Positions 26,284 to 35,295 are shown, counted from the stretch's first letter. The stretch: 64,000 nt of DNA from Streptomyces acidiscabies (GCF_020010905.1 NZ_JAGJBY010000001.1:1012001-1076000); one strand, 5' to 3'. The notes: generated by a model from the letters alone, not told the origin. Translations and numbers: made by a program.

Positions 26284-26899
26284 GTGACAGGTACCCCTTC
26301 CGTGGCTATCCAGGGTAACACGGAAACGACGGTTCCTGAATGGCGTTTTCGCAGGTCAGGGCATATCTCGGGGCTTGACAACAGCAACAGGAACGTGCTG
26401 GGGAAGGCGCCCGGAAGCGGGTATTCGCAGGTGGGAGCGGCTCTCCATGGGGGGTGAAACGCGTACGTTACACGCTTCCGGAACCGCGTCAAGGCGAGTG
26501 AACGTCCCGATATGTCCTCTTCCTGGTGTGCGACTTCCGCTACTCCGTTCGGCGTGACGTGGCCGGTCTTCGACGTTTCCGGAATTGATCTTCGAACATC
26601 CCGCCCCGCCCGGGTGATCGAATTTCCGGCACCCGCCGCATTCGGGGTTCGAAAATCCGGGCCGGGGCCGCGCGGGGTTATGTGAATGCGCGGGGTACGG
26701 GAAGTGGCCATGGTGACTTGCGGGTAACGAGAGGCGGGTGGGGCTGGTGTGACAGGTGGGGCGCTCGGGACGTCGGGAGGTGTCAGAGGCGGGTCGGGTG
26801 CGGGGGCCGGTGAACGGGTCGATACCCTGAGGGCGCTGACTGACCCTTAGGGCGGCTTTATCGGAATCCGCCCCTGCGTTCCAAGGAGATGCCGCCGCC
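26284..26899. other. Non-coding region between carD and a divergent lipoprotein gene
   Basis: No gene is supported here. The stretch must carry the promoters of carD (minus) and of the lipoprotein gene (plus), but I see no unambiguous -35/-10 pair. Open frames crossing it have poor codon character. Confidence 0.6.
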
Positions 26900-27544
26900 G
26901 TGAGCAGCAGCCTTCGACGCGGCGCCCTCGCCGCTTCCGCCCTCGCGTTCTCGATCGCCTCGCTCGCCGGCTGCGCCGCCGGGAACAACAGCCAGACCCT
27001 GGAGATCAAGCCGGACAACGCGGCCGTCACCGTCGGGGTGATCAAGATCCAGAACGCGATCGTCGTCACCCAGCCGGAGCGCGGTGCCGAAGGGCCCGCC
27101 GCCGTCGCCGCGACCGTCTTCAACACCAGCGGGTCCGACCAGACGCTGACCGGCATCACCGTGGACGGCACCAGCGCCTCCGCCGTGCTGACGCCGGGCA
27201 AGGACGACACGAAGAGCAAGAAGGGCAGCCTGGTCGTCCCGGCCGGCGGCTCGGTCGTCATCGGCGGCGCGAACAACGCGTCCGCCGTGCTGGAGAAGCC
27301 GGGCGACGCCGTCAAGAACGGCAACGCCCAGAAGATCACCTTCACGTTCAGTGAGACGGGTGACGTCAGCCTCCAGGCGTTCGTCGTCCCCGCGACGAAC
27401 TACTTCACCGCCTGGGGCCCGACGGCAGTGCCGACCCCGTCGTCGTCCCCGAGCGCGGGCTCCTCGGAGTCCCCGAGCCCCTCGTCCTCCCCGAGCCCCT
27501 CGTCCTCCCCGAGCACGTCGGAGTCCCCGGCGGCCGGTCACTGA
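26900..27544 (+). CDS. Lipoprotein, copper-chaperone-like (DUF461/PCu(A)C-type fold suspected)
   Basis: A 214-residue lipoprotein. The signal peptide ends in the lipobox LAGC with Cys25 as the lipidation site. An immunoglobulin-like domain (about 30-165; KPDNAAVTVGVIKIQNAIVV, VPAGGSVVIGG) follows, then a Ser/Pro-rich tail of about 40 residues. It resembles the lipoprotein found next to phoRP in streptomycetes. The fold suggests a relation to copper-chaperone-like DUF461 proteins, but no Met/His copper site is obvious. GTG 26900 is preceded by AAGGAGA. It converges on phoP across a strong bidirectional hairpin. Confidence 0.8.
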   Translation: MSSSLRRGALAASALAFSIASLAGCAAGNNSQTLEIKPDNAAVTVGVIKIQNAIVVTQPERGAEGPAAVAATVFNTSGSDQTLTGITVDGTSASAVLTPGKDDTKSKKGSLVVPAGGSVVIGGANNASAVLEKPGDAVKNGNAQKITFTFSETGDVSLQAFVVPATNYFTAWGPTAVPTPSSSPSAGSSESPSPSSSPSPSSSPSTSESPAAGH

Positions 27545-27562
27545 CCCACCCCGTACGACGCC

Positions 27563-27599
27563 TGAGGGCGGCACCCCTTTACTGGGGGTGCCGCCCTCA
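27563..27599. terminator. Bidirectional terminator between the lipoprotein gene and phoP
   Basis: Perfect 15-bp inverted repeat TGAGGGCGGCACCCC (27563-27577) / GGGGTGCCGCCCTCA (27585-27599). It lies in the 73-bp gap between two convergent genes. Confidence 0.9.
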
Positions 27600-27617
27600 T
27601 CGTCGTAGCGAAGCTCT

Positions 27618-28298
27618 TTACGGCTCGAACTTGTAGCCGAGGCCGCGAACCGTGACCAGGTAGCGAGGCGCACCGGGGTCGGGCTCGATCTTCGCGCGCA
27701 GGCGCTTGACGTGGACGTCCAGAGTCTTCGTGTCGCCGACGTAGTCCGCGCCCCAGACCCGGTCGATGAGCTGCATGCGGGTGAGGACTCGGCCCGCGTT
27801 GCGGAGGAGCATTTCGAGGAGGTCGAACTCCTTCAGGGGGAGGTCGACCTTGGAGCCGGAGACCGTGACCACGTGGCGGTCTACGTCCATGCGGACCGGG
27901 CCCGCTTCGAGGGCGGCCGGGGTGACCTCCTCCGGTTCGCCCCTGCGGCGCAGGACCGCGCGGATGCGGGCGACGAGTTCGCGGGAGGAGAAGGGCTTGG
28001 TGACGTAGTCGTCGGCCCCTATTTCGAGGCCCACCACCTTGTCGATCTCGCTGTCCTTGGCGGTGACCATGATCACCGGGACGTTGGACCGGCCGCGCAG
28101 CTGGCGGCAGACCTCCGTGCCGGGCAGGCCCGGCAGCATCAGGTCGAGGAGGACGAGGTCGGCGCCGTTGCGCTCGAACTCGTCGAGACCGTCGGGGCCC
28201 GTGGCCGCCACGGCGACCTCGAAGCCCTCTTTGCGAAGCATGTACGACAGGGCGTCGGAGAAGGACTCCTCGTCCTCGACGACGAGCACACGGGTCAC
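27618..28298 (-). CDS. phoP: PhoP response regulator
   Basis: A 226-residue OmpR-type regulator. The receiver domain has VVEDEESF, the phosphoacceptor in LVLLDLMLPG, VTAKDS and the conserved Lys in YVTKPFSS. The winged-helix DNA-binding domain has LPLKEFDLLEMLLRNAGRVL and RLRAKIEPDP. With PhoR it controls the phosphate-starvation regulon and represses antibiotic production in Streptomyces. The assignment is supported by the overlapping phoR, the divergent phoU and the carD-side position. Its start overlaps the phoR stop by 4 bp. Confidence 0.93.
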   Translation of the reverse strand: MTRVLVVEDEESFSDALSYMLRKEGFEVAVAATGPDGLDEFERNGADLVLLDLMLPGLPGTEVCRQLRGRSNVPVIMVTAKDSEIDKVVGLEIGADDYVTKPFSSRELVARIRAVLRRRGEPEEVTPAALEAGPVRMDVDRHVVTVSGSKVDLPLKEFDLLEMLLRNAGRVLTRMQLIDRVWGADYVGDTKTLDVHVKRLRAKIEPDPGAPRYLVTVRGLGYKFEP

Positions 28299-29560
28299 GG
28301 AAGGACCTCCGGGGCGGGGAGCGGTTCGTAGGGTGATTCTGAGGGTGCGGCCCTGTCCTCGTCGGCCTCTTCGCCGTCCAGGTCGGGGTGCTGGTGCGCC
28401 CGGTCACGGGACGAACCCGCCTCCGGCAGTCGCAGGGTGAACGTGGAGCCCTGTCCCTCGGAGCTCCACACCGTGACCTCCCCGCCGTGCGAGGCGGCCA
28501 CGTGCTTGACGATCGCGAGACCGAGCCCCGTACCTCCCGTGGCACGGGAGCGGGCGGGGTCGACGCGGTAGAAGCGCTCGAAGACGCGCTCCTTGTCCTT
28601 CTCGGATATGCCGATGCCTTGATCGGTGACGGCTATCTCGATCAGGTCGCCCCCGGGCGCGGTCACCCGGCGGGCTGCTATCCCCACGCGGGTGCGGGCG
28701 GGGGAGTAGTTGACGGCGTTCTCGACGAGGTTGCCGAGCGCTGCCGCGAGCTGGCCGCGGTTCCCCCATACGTGCAGGTCGGCGGTGCCGCCCGCGGCCA
28801 TCGTGATCTGTTTCGTGCCCGCCTGGTGGCGGCACCGGTCGACGGCCTCGGCGACGAGTTCGTCGACCCGGACCGGCTCGGAGTCGTCCAGCGGGTCGTC
28901 GTTCTGCACCCGCGAGAGGTCGATCAGCTCCTGCACGAGGTTCGTGAGCCGGGTCGCCTCGATCTGCATACGGCCCGCGAAGCGGTGTACGGCCTCGGGG
29001 TCGTCCGAGGCGTCCATGACGGCCTCGGAGAGCAGGGAGAGCGCGCCGGTCGGGGTCTTCAGCTCGTGGCTGACGTTCGCCACGAAGTCCCGGCGGACCG
29101 CCTCGATGCGGCGGGCCTCGGTGAGGTCCTCGACCAGCAGCAGCACCAGGCGCGAGCCCAGCGGGGCGACCCGCGCGGAGACCGCGAGGGCCTCGCCCCG
29201 GCCGGTCCCGCGCCGGGGGAGGTCCAGTTCGACCTGGCGTATCTCGCCGTCGCGGCGGGTGTCGCGGGCCATCAGGAGCATCGGCTCCACCGCCAGCTTC
29301 CCGCCGCGCACCAGGCCCAGGGCGTACGCCGCCGAGCTGGCCTTCACCACGGCGTCCGCCTCGTCGAGGACGACGGCGGAGGAGCGCAGGACCGACAGCA
29401 CCGTGTCGACCCCCGGCGGGAGCACCGGGTCCGTGTGCAGCGAGGTACGGGTGGGGCGCTTCTGGTCGCGTTCGCTCCAGCGGAACGCCAGCATGGCGAT
29501 GACACCGGTGAGCACCCCGGCGATCGCTGCCGCTGCGGCGACTGCCGCGTTCACGTCCAT
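28295..29560 (-). CDS. phoR: PhoR sensor histidine kinase
   Basis: A 421-residue kinase. The N-terminal membrane segment (about residues 6-27) is followed by a short PAS-like region. The HisKA dimerisation helix carries the phosphorylated His in NVSHELKTPTGAL. The HATPase domain shows the N-box LGNLVENAVNYSP, DQGIGISEKDKERVFERFYR and GTGLGLAIVKHVAASHGG. A single membrane segment with no extracytoplasmic sensor loop is typical of phosphate sensor PhoR, which reads the Pst transporter state through PhoU. It forms an operon with phoP (4-bp overlap), and phoU lies divergently. Confidence 0.93.
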   Translation of the reverse strand: MDVNAAVAAAAAIAGVLTGVIAMLAFRWSERDQKRPTRTSLHTDPVLPPGVDTVLSVLRSSAVVLDEADAVVKASSAAYALGLVRGGKLAVEPMLLMARDTRRDGEIRQVELDLPRRGTGRGEALAVSARVAPLGSRLVLLLVEDLTEARRIEAVRRDFVANVSHELKTPTGALSLLSEAVMDASDDPEAVHRFAGRMQIEATRLTNLVQELIDLSRVQNDDPLDDSEPVRVDELVAEAVDRCRHQAGTKQITMAAGGTADLHVWGNRGQLAAALGNLVENAVNYSPARTRVGIAARRVTAPGGDLIEIAVTDQGIGISEKDKERVFERFYRVDPARSRATGGTGLGLAIVKHVAASHGGEVTVWSSEGQGSTFTLRLPEAGSSRDRAHQHPDLDGEEADEDRAAPSESPYEPLPAPEVLP

Positions 29561-29750
29561 GTCTCCAGGTTAGGCACGGGGTGCGACATCGCCACAGCCG
29601 TCGAGGGGTGACCTTCGAGACTCGTCGCCCAGAGTTCACCTTGGAGCCAGTAGTGATTCATTTGGGATGGCGGAAACCGACGCGTCCAGGGCCGAACGTG
29701 GGACTGTAAGCGCGTAGGACTGATGCACGAGAGGGAACGAGGGAACGCCG
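29561..29750. promoter_or_regulatory. phoRP-phoU divergent control region with a PHO-box-like half-site
   Basis: This 190-bp gap must hold the promoters of phoRP and phoU. A perfect GTTCACC heptamer, the core of the Streptomyces PHO-box direct repeat unit, occurs at 29634-29640 on the plus strand. Weaker related units lie upstream (GTCGCCC at 29624-29630), about the expected 10-11 bp away. Autoregulation by PhoP is known for this region in S. coelicolor; here it is inferred. Confidence 0.5.
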
Positions 29751-30431
29751 ATGCGTGACGCGTACCACGAGGAACTTGATTCGATCGGCGACGGTCTGGT
29801 GGAGATGGCCCGGCTGGTCGGCTCGGCCATCGGGCGCGCGACCACCGCGATCCTCGACGCCGATCTGAACCTGGCCGAGAACGTCATCGAGGGCGACAAG
29901 AAGGTCGACGAGCTGCACCACGACCTGGAGGGCAAGGCCATAGCGCTGCTCGCCCGCCAGCAGCCGGTCGCCACCGACCTGCGGATCGTCGTGACGTCCC
30001 TCAGGATGTCCGCCGACCTGGAGCGCTCCGGCGACCTGGCCCAGCACGTCGCCAAGCTGGCGCGGCTGCGGTTCCCGGAGCGGGCGGTGCCGCGTGACCT
30101 GCACGCGACCATCCTGGAGATGGGCCAGCTCGCCCAGCGCCTGATGGCCAAGGCCGCCGAGTGCGTCATCACCAAGGACGTCGACCTCGCGCTCCAGCTC
30201 GAAGCGGACGACGACGCGATGGACCTGCTGCACCGCACGCTGTTCCAGCACCTGATCGACGACCGCTGGAAGCACGGCATCGAGACCGCCGTCGACGTCA
30301 CCCTCCTGGGCCGCTACTACGAGCGGTTCGCCGACCACGCGGTCGCCGTCGCCAAGCGCGTCGTCTTCCTCGTCACCGGCGAGCACGCGGACGATCTCCA
30401 GCAGGACCTGCCGCCGGAGATCCAGGCGTAG
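29751..30431 (+). CDS. phoU: PhoU phosphate signalling regulator
   Basis: A 226-residue all-helical protein with two PhoU repeats (about 10-105 and 115-215). It begins MRDAYHEELDSIGDGLVEMA, shows the metal-binding-type DDDAMDLLHR and ends with GRYYERFADHAVAVAKRVVF, the second-repeat signature. PhoU couples the Pst transporter to PhoR and down-regulates phosphate uptake. Divergent phoRP supports the call. Pst genes are not in the window. Confidence 0.93.
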   Translation: MRDAYHEELDSIGDGLVEMARLVGSAIGRATTAILDADLNLAENVIEGDKKVDELHHDLEGKAIALLARQQPVATDLRIVVTSLRMSADLERSGDLAQHVAKLARLRFPERAVPRDLHATILEMGQLAQRLMAKAAECVITKDVDLALQLEADDDAMDLLHRTLFQHLIDDRWKHGIETAVDVTLLGRYYERFADHAVAVAKRVVFLVTGEHADDLQQDLPPEIQA

Positions 30432-30516
30432 GAGTACTCCCATGCGCCCTCGGTGCGCCCTTCACAGCGGGTCGCCGAGCGGTTGCCATGGGTGTACCTG
30501 CGTCGAGGAGGGACCC

Positions 30517-30672
30517 ATGGCCGAATCCCCCAGCACGTCGCCCGACCCCACCCAGGAGACACCCACCGAACAGCCTGCCGAGATCAGGAACCTGATGCTG
30601 ATCGGGGCCTGTGGGTGTGGGTCGGGGTGCGGGTGCGGGTGCCAGTCCGGCAGTCCGTGCCAGTGCGGTTGA
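30517..30672 (+). CDS. Small Cys-rich metallothionein-like peptide
   Basis: A 51-residue peptide. The first 30 residues are Pro/Thr/Glu-rich and apparently unstructured. The tail holds seven cysteines in alternating CG pairs (ACGCGSGCGCGCQSGSPCQC). This density suggests metal binding like a metallothionein. The start is decided by a very strong GAGGAGGGA site seven bases before ATG 30517. It lies 85 bp after phoU and ends at a strong terminator. I know no named family, but similar tiny Cys-rich genes near phoU occur in Streptomyces as far as I recall. Confidence 0.75.
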   Translation: MAESPSTSPDPTQETPTEQPAEIRNLMLIGACGCGSGCGCGCQSGSPCQCG

Positions 30673-30681
30673 GTTGTTTCT

Positions 30682-30710
30682 GAGGGGTCCGGCTTCGTGC
30701 CGGACCCCTC
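30682..30710. terminator. Bidirectional terminator
   Basis: Perfect 12-bp stem GAGGGGTCCGGC (30682-30693) / GCCGGACCCCTC (30699-30710) with a TTCGT loop, placed between the convergent Cys-rich peptide gene and the 128-aa membrane protein gene. Confidence 0.9.
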
Positions 30711-30717
30711 GGCCGTT

Positions 30718-31104
30718 TCAGTGCACCAGGAAGGCGACACCGGCGAACGTCGCGACGAAGGAGAACAGGAACAGGAACACCTGTGGGGTGGTCGCGTTCT
30801 CCATCGGCTCGCCCGCGTCGCGCAGCCGGAACTGGTGCCTGAACCACGGGTGGTAGACCGCGCGCAGGATCGCCAGGCTGAGGCTGATCAGGGTGAAGAA
30901 GAACAGCGCCTGGCGGCCTTCGAGGCTGCCGAACCGCGCCTGGGCCCAGAGGAACAGCCCCATGCTGCCGGGGACCGCGACGGAGATGACGCGGTGGGAC
31001 GGCTTGCGCTTGTCCGCCAGGGTCAGGGACGCGTACCCCAGCGCCGCGCCCGAGGCGAGAGCGAGGATCCACCAGCCGGTCGTGGACATGTCCTCAGTGA
31101 GCAT
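30718..31104 (-). CDS. Small polytopic membrane protein, candidate immunity partner of the ALF-repeat protein
   Basis: A 128-residue protein with four likely membrane segments (about 10-30, 40-55, 67-85 and 107-127) and no recognisable catalytic motif. Its start (ATG 31104, ribosome site GCGAGG) lies 29 bp after the stop of the 1126-residue ALF-repeat protein gene on the same strand. A gene of almost equal size (129 codons) occupies the same place behind the second ALF-repeat gene. That makes an immunity role plausible: a membrane partner for a protein that ends in hydrophobic glycine-rich segments. It could equally be an unrelated membrane protein. This is inference from position. Confidence 0.65.
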   Translation of the reverse strand: MLTEDMSTTGWWILALASGAALGYASLTLADKRKPSHRVISVAVPGSMGLFLWAQARFGSLEGRQALFFFTLISLSLAILRAVYHPWFRHQFRLRDAGEPMENATTPQVFLFLFSFVATFAGVAFLVH

Positions 31105-31133
31105 GTGCGGATCCTCGCCCTCTCGTACCGGGA

Positions 31134-34100
31134 TTACCAGGTCAGCAGACCGACGACCGTGGTCGTCACGTCACCGGCCACGCTGACGACCTTGCCGCCG
31201 ACGGTGTCGGCGAGCTTGATCGCGTCGTCGGCGTAGTTGAGGCCGACGCGGGACAGCGCGCCGCCCACGCCGAGCGTGACCAGGCCGAGGCCGAAGAGGC
31301 CGAACGCGGACTGGAACTGCTTGCTCTGCCAGTTCCAGTCGTTGCCCGCGAGCGCGAGGAACGCGCTGACCCCCTGCACGACCACCGAGGCGATGCCGAC
31401 GCCGATCGCGATCGGGGCCAGCGGCGGGAAGAACAGCGAGGCCACGCCGAGCGCGACCGCGCCGCCGCCGAGGATCGTCGAGTAGTGGCCGACGACGGTC
31501 GACCACTCGCTGGCGCTGCCGACGTCGTCCGGCCAGATCCCCCAGTCGACGTACCACGGCTTGTCGCTGTCGGCGTTCTGGGAGGGGTTGGTGCCGTTGC
31601 TCTCGTAGCCGCGTGCCTTGTCGGCCGCGTCCATCGCGCGCTGCTTGGCCTCGGCGGCGACCTTCGCGGTGTAGATCCGGTTCGCGTCGGACGCGGCGGC
31701 GGCAGCGGCCTGCGCGTCCTTGCCCGCCTGGACGGCGGAGGCGCGTGCGGCGGTCGCGGACGCCTGCGCGGAGGACGCCGAGGCGACTGCCTGGCTGGCG
31801 GAGGCCGCGGCGCGGCGCGCGGAGTAGTTCGCCGTCCGGGCCGCCGTACGAGCCACTGCGGCGGCCTGCTGCGCGGTGGCGGCGGACTTCGCGGCGTCGG
31901 CGGCCGACTTGTCCGCCGCGTCGGCGTTGGACTTGGCCTCGGCGGCGGACTTCTGCGCGTCGGCGGCGTACCCGTCGGCCTTGTTCTTCCACGCGATCGC
32001 CTCGTCGGCTGCCTGGCGGGCCTCGGCGGCGGCCTTGGACGCGAGGGCGGCGTCCTCCTGGGCCTTCGCGGCGACCTTCGCGGCGTGCGCGATGGCCGCG
32101 CGGATCGCCGAGATGTGCGCGACGGCGTCCTGGTCGAGGCGGGCCACGTCGTACTGGTCGTGGGCGACGAAGTTCCGCCGCATCCGGGCGGGGCCCTCCA
32201 GGACGATCTGCGCGGCCGACTTCATGTACTGGCCGCCGCCCGCGAGCAGTTTGAAGATCTCGACCCGGTCGTCCTCCTTGATCGCCTCGGCGTGCTCGAT
32301 CTGGAGGAAGCGGTGCAGGGCGATGGCGCTGCCGTCGTCCAGCGCGGCCTGCGCCTTCGCCTTGACGGCGGCGCCGGGGCTGGCGCCGAGGACGTTGAAG
32401 ACCAGCACCCGGTTGTCGGTCTTGGCCGCCTCGACGGCGCCGGTCGTCAGGAAGGTGCGGACGGCGTCCGGCGCGGTGGAGGCCAGCGTGTCGGCGGCGG
32501 CCTGCGCGACGGAGATGCGGGAGATCTCGGCGACGGTGACGACGGTCTCGCGGTCGTCCTGGCCCTCGGCGAGCGCGCGGTCGGCGGCGAGCCAGTTCAG
32601 GACGTCGTACTCGGTGCCGGACAGCGCGTACTCGGCGGCCTGGCGGGTCCAGGAGCCGGAGTTGTCCAGCAGGAGCAGGGCGGCGCGGCGGCCCTTGTCG
32701 ACGGCCGTGGCGGTGTCACCGGCGGCGACGGCGGCCTCGGCGGCGGCGACCAGGTCCTTGATGTCGGACGAGGTCCGGTCGGCCTGGGTGCGCTCGCGGT
32801 TCGCCTTGGCGAGGTCGGCGGTCTCCTCCTGGGCGGCGAGGCGCGCGAGTTCGACGCCGATCGCGGTGTCGGCCTCGATGCGCTCCGTCTCCGCCGTGCG
32901 GGCGGCCTTCTCGACCTCCTGCGCCTCCTTGACGGCGTTGGTGGCGGTGTTGGCGGCCTCGACGGCGGCGTTCGCGGACTCCGTGGAGCGCTTGGCGTAC
33001 TCGACGGCCTGACCGGCGTGCGCCGCCGCCTCGTCCGCCGCTGCCGCCGCCTTCTCGGCGTGCGTGGCGGCGGAGTTGGCGGCGTCACGGGCCACGGCGG
33101 CAGCCGCTGCGGCGCGTCCGGCGAGGGTGGAGGCGGTGTTCGCGGCGGCCGTCGCGCGCGCGGCGGCGGCGTTGGCCTCGGCGGCTGCGGCGCGGGCGCG
33201 CGCGGCCTGCGCCTGGGCGACACCGGAGGACGCGGCGGCAGCGGCGGCGGCGTTCGCGGCGGCTGCGGCGTTGTTCGCGGCCGACTTGGCGGCGGCCCCG
33301 GCCGTGTCGCAGGCGGCGGCAGCGGCGCGGGCCTGGTCGGCGGCCTTCGCGGCGGTCCGCGCCTTGCTCGCCGCGTTGCGGGCGCCCTCGGCGGCGGAGC
33401 GTGCGGCAGCCGCCTTCGAGGCGTCCTTCGACGCGGCGATCGCGGCGCCGTACGCGCGGGACGCGGCGCTGCCCGCCGAAGCGGCGGCCGAGGCGGCGGC
33501 CTGGGCCGCGACCGTGGCCCGGCCGGCGGCGGCCTGCGCGATGCGGGACGCCGAGATCGCGGTGGTCGCGGCTGCTGCCGCGCCCTTTGCGGCGGAGGCG
33601 GCGGCGTTCGCGGCGCGCGCCGACTTCGCGACGTCGTCCTTCGCGGCGGCGGCCTCGTCGGCGGCCTTCAGCGCGGCGGCCTTCGCCTTCTCGGCGGCCT
33701 CCTTCGCCTTGTCGGAGGCGGCGACGGCCTGCTCGGTCTGCATCTGGGCGCGCTTGCCCTCGCGTTCGACGATCGCGACGAGCTGGTCGATCGTCGCCGC
33801 CTCCTCGTCGCGGGCCCGCGCGATGTACTGGCCGGAGACCAGGAACTGGCGGATCGCCTGCGCCGAGCCGTCGTCCAGCGCGCGCTGCGCGTACACCGCG
33901 ACCTGCGGGGAGGCGGCGGCGAGGATCTTGAAGACGGCCGAGCGCTCGTCCTCGGCCTGCGCCGTGAACTGACCGTCGTTCAGGAAGGCGTGCAGTGCCT
34001 TGTCGTTGGCCGCGTCCAGCGCCTTCGTGCCCGCGCGCTGTACGGCCGTGCCGCTGTTGTTCATGACCGTGAGCACCGAGGCGCGCAGGTCGGAGCTGAC

Positions 34101-34514
34101 GGCCGCCGTGTAGCCGCCGTCCAGGAAGGTCGATACCGCGTCATCCCCCGCCGACAACGCCGTATTGACCAGGTTCTGGACGGACCGGCCGGCATAGGTG
34201 AGACCTGCCAGCACACCCATGCGGTTGTCCTCCGCGCGGCGTGCGGGGAGGTCGGTGGTGAGGAACGCGGTGACCGCTGCCGGGGTGCCCAGCAGCGCCG
34301 CCGTGGCCGACTCGCGGACGCTGCGTCCGCCGGTCTTGTACGCCCACACCGCCTTGCCTCGGTCGGTGTCCGGCAGGCCGCTGTCCGAGGGGTCGTCGGC
34401 GGCGAGGGCCGGGGTGGCCGTCAGCGTGAGGATCGAGGGGAGGGCCGGCAGCGCGGCCACGCCGGCCGCTGCGGTGAGAATCCGGCGTCTGCTCCACAGA
34501 GAAGAGGGAGGCAA
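31134..34514 (-). CDS. Large exported ALF-repeat/alanine-rich coiled-coil protein (cassette 1)
   Basis: A 1126-residue protein. A Tat-type signal (SRRRILTAAAGVAALPALPS) with cleavage likely after ATPALA starts it. Short ALF repeats occupy about 45-260 (units like DDGSAQAIRQFLVSGQYIAR, each near 43 residues). A very Ala-rich coiled coil spans about 260-560. A second ALF block (about 600-830) and a second Ala-rich helix (to about 960) follow. The C-terminal 115 residues hold two glycine-rich hydrophobic stretches (about 1015-1057 and 1071-1090) that resemble membrane-inserting segments. No enzyme motif is visible. The start is TTG 34514 behind GGAAGGG. It is divergent from a small secreted protein gene, and a small membrane protein gene follows 29 bp after its stop. 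Its architecture is shared with the protein encoded at 52314-55949. Confidence 0.8.
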   Translation of the reverse strand: MPPSSLWSRRRILTAAAGVAALPALPSILTLTATPALAADDPSDSGLPDTDRGKAVWAYKTGGRSVRESATAALLGTPAAVTAFLTTDLPARRAEDNRMGVLAGLTYAGRSVQNLVNTALSAGDDAVSTFLDGGYTAAVSSDLRASVLTVMNNSGTAVQRAGTKALDAANDKALHAFLNDGQFTAQAEDERSAVFKILAAASPQVAVYAQRALDDGSAQAIRQFLVSGQYIARARDEEAATIDQLVAIVEREGKRAQMQTEQAVAASDKAKEAAEKAKAAALKAADEAAAAKDDVAKSARAANAAASAAKGAAAAATTAISASRIAQAAAGRATVAAQAAASAAASAGSAASRAYGAAIAASKDASKAAAARSAAEGARNAASKARTAAKAADQARAAAAACDTAGAAAKSAANNAAAAANAAAAAAASSGVAQAQAARARAAAAEANAAAARATAAANTASTLAGRAAAAAAVARDAANSAATHAEKAAAAADEAAAHAGQAVEYAKRSTESANAAVEAANTATNAVKEAQEVEKAARTAETERIEADTAIGVELARLAAQEETADLAKANRERTQADRTSSDIKDLVAAAEAAVAAGDTATAVDKGRRAALLLLDNSGSWTRQAAEYALSGTEYDVLNWLAADRALAEGQDDRETVVTVAEISRISVAQAAADTLASTAPDAVRTFLTTGAVEAAKTDNRVLVFNVLGASPGAAVKAKAQAALDDGSAIALHRFLQIEHAEAIKEDDRVEIFKLLAGGGQYMKSAAQIVLEGPARMRRNFVAHDQYDVARLDQDAVAHISAIRAAIAHAAKVAAKAQEDAALASKAAAEARQAADEAIAWKNKADGYAADAQKSAAEAKSNADAADKSAADAAKSAATAQQAAAVARTAARTANYSARRAAASASQAVASASSAQASATAARASAVQAGKDAQAAAAAASDANRIYTAKVAAEAKQRAMDAADKARGYESNGTNPSQNADSDKPWYVDWGIWPDDVGSASEWSTVVGHYSTILGGGAVALGVASLFFPPLAPIAIGVGIASVVVQGVSAFLALAGNDWNWQSKQFQSAFGLFGLGLVTLGVGGALSRVGLNYADDAIKLADTVGGKVVSVAGDVTTTVVGLLTW

Positions 34515-34554
34515 AAGGAATCACCCTTCCGGTGCTTTTGAGTTTTCCGGCATA

Positions 34555-34584
34555 GGTAAAGCACGAGTCATGGTCGAAAGTCAA
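34555..34584 (-). promoter_or_regulatory. Candidate promoter of the cassette 1 ALF-repeat gene
   Basis: On the minus strand TTGACT (34584-34579) and TTTACC (34560-34555) are separated by 18 bp, a reasonable vegetative -35/-10 pair about 40 bp before the TTG start. The -10 box is weak. A TTGACT box also occurs in the matching divergent region of cassette 2. Confidence 0.4.
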
Positions 34585-34788
34585 TGCCGGAATCGCACAT
34601 TTACACAAACGGACCTTCACGTTTCTTTGAGCGTGTCGTATGTCACATCTGGCGTGCTGGACAGCGCTTCCCCCTCCGGTCTTGGATGACATCCGCTGTG
34701 AGTACGAGTTCTTACGGGGAGGACTCTTCACCAGGCATGTCCTCCTCCGGAACCTGTATTTGTCCGGAAAACAAAGACGGGGACATTA

Positions 34789-35292
34789 ATGAAGGTGAAA
34801 AGAACAATCTGGCGCATAGTGGGCGCCGCCGCAGCGGCGGGGGCTGTGGCGTGGCTCGCTATCGGCGCATCGGGGTCGGAATCCGGAACCGTTTCTTCCG
34901 TGGCTGATGAATCGCCCGGATATGCGGTGGAGAAGTATGCCTATCCGCAGGCGGACAAGATCCTCGCGGAGAAGAACATCGTTCTGAAGCGTGGCGACGG
35001 GCACATCACCCTCGCCGACTGCGTCACCGGCACCGGGCAGCTGGAGGTGTGGGCGCACGACAAGGCCGACAAGATCTGCTTCGACGTGAAGGGGAACTCC
35101 GGCTGGCTGACGCTGGAGATTCCGGCGGTGTACGGCATTCGGGGCAACGACTACGCGACCCAGGTCGACATGACCGTCGGCACGGAGGAGAAGTCCTTCG
35201 ATGTCGCGAAGAACGCGTGGACGCCGGTGGGGTCGAGTGCGGATGAGCAGGGGCGGGACCACATTCTCGTGGAGATCAGGAGCTCGAAGTAG
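34789..35292 (+). CDS. Small secreted protein, shared cassette family (cassette 1)
   Basis: A 167-residue exported protein with a signal peptide or N-terminal anchor (residues 1-28). The mature part carries YPQADKILAEKNIVLKRGDG, then HITLADC and SGWLTLEIPAVYGI. Two cysteines (LADC and KICF) may form a disulfide. It aligns end to end with the protein at 56211-56708, including the KRGDGxIxLADC core. I know no named family. The divergent ALF-repeat gene and the trypsin-fold gene 117 bp downstream are also matched in the second cassette, so it is a constant component of this system. Function unknown; binding or assembly is likelier than catalysis. Confidence 0.75.
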   Translation: MKVKRTIWRIVGAAAAAGAVAWLAIGASGSESGTVSSVADESPGYAVEKYAYPQADKILAEKNIVLKRGDGHITLADCVTGTGQLEVWAHDKADKICFDVKGNSGWLTLEIPAVYGIRGNDYATQVDMTVGTEEKSFDVAKNAWTPVGSSADEQGRDHILVEIRSSK

Positions 35293-35295
35293 CCG

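Noticed and set aside
31485..34541. 1018-codon plus-strand open frame opposite the ALF-repeat gene
   Set aside because: Gly/Arg/Val-rich shadow of the alanine-repeat coding sequence, with no start signal or domain.
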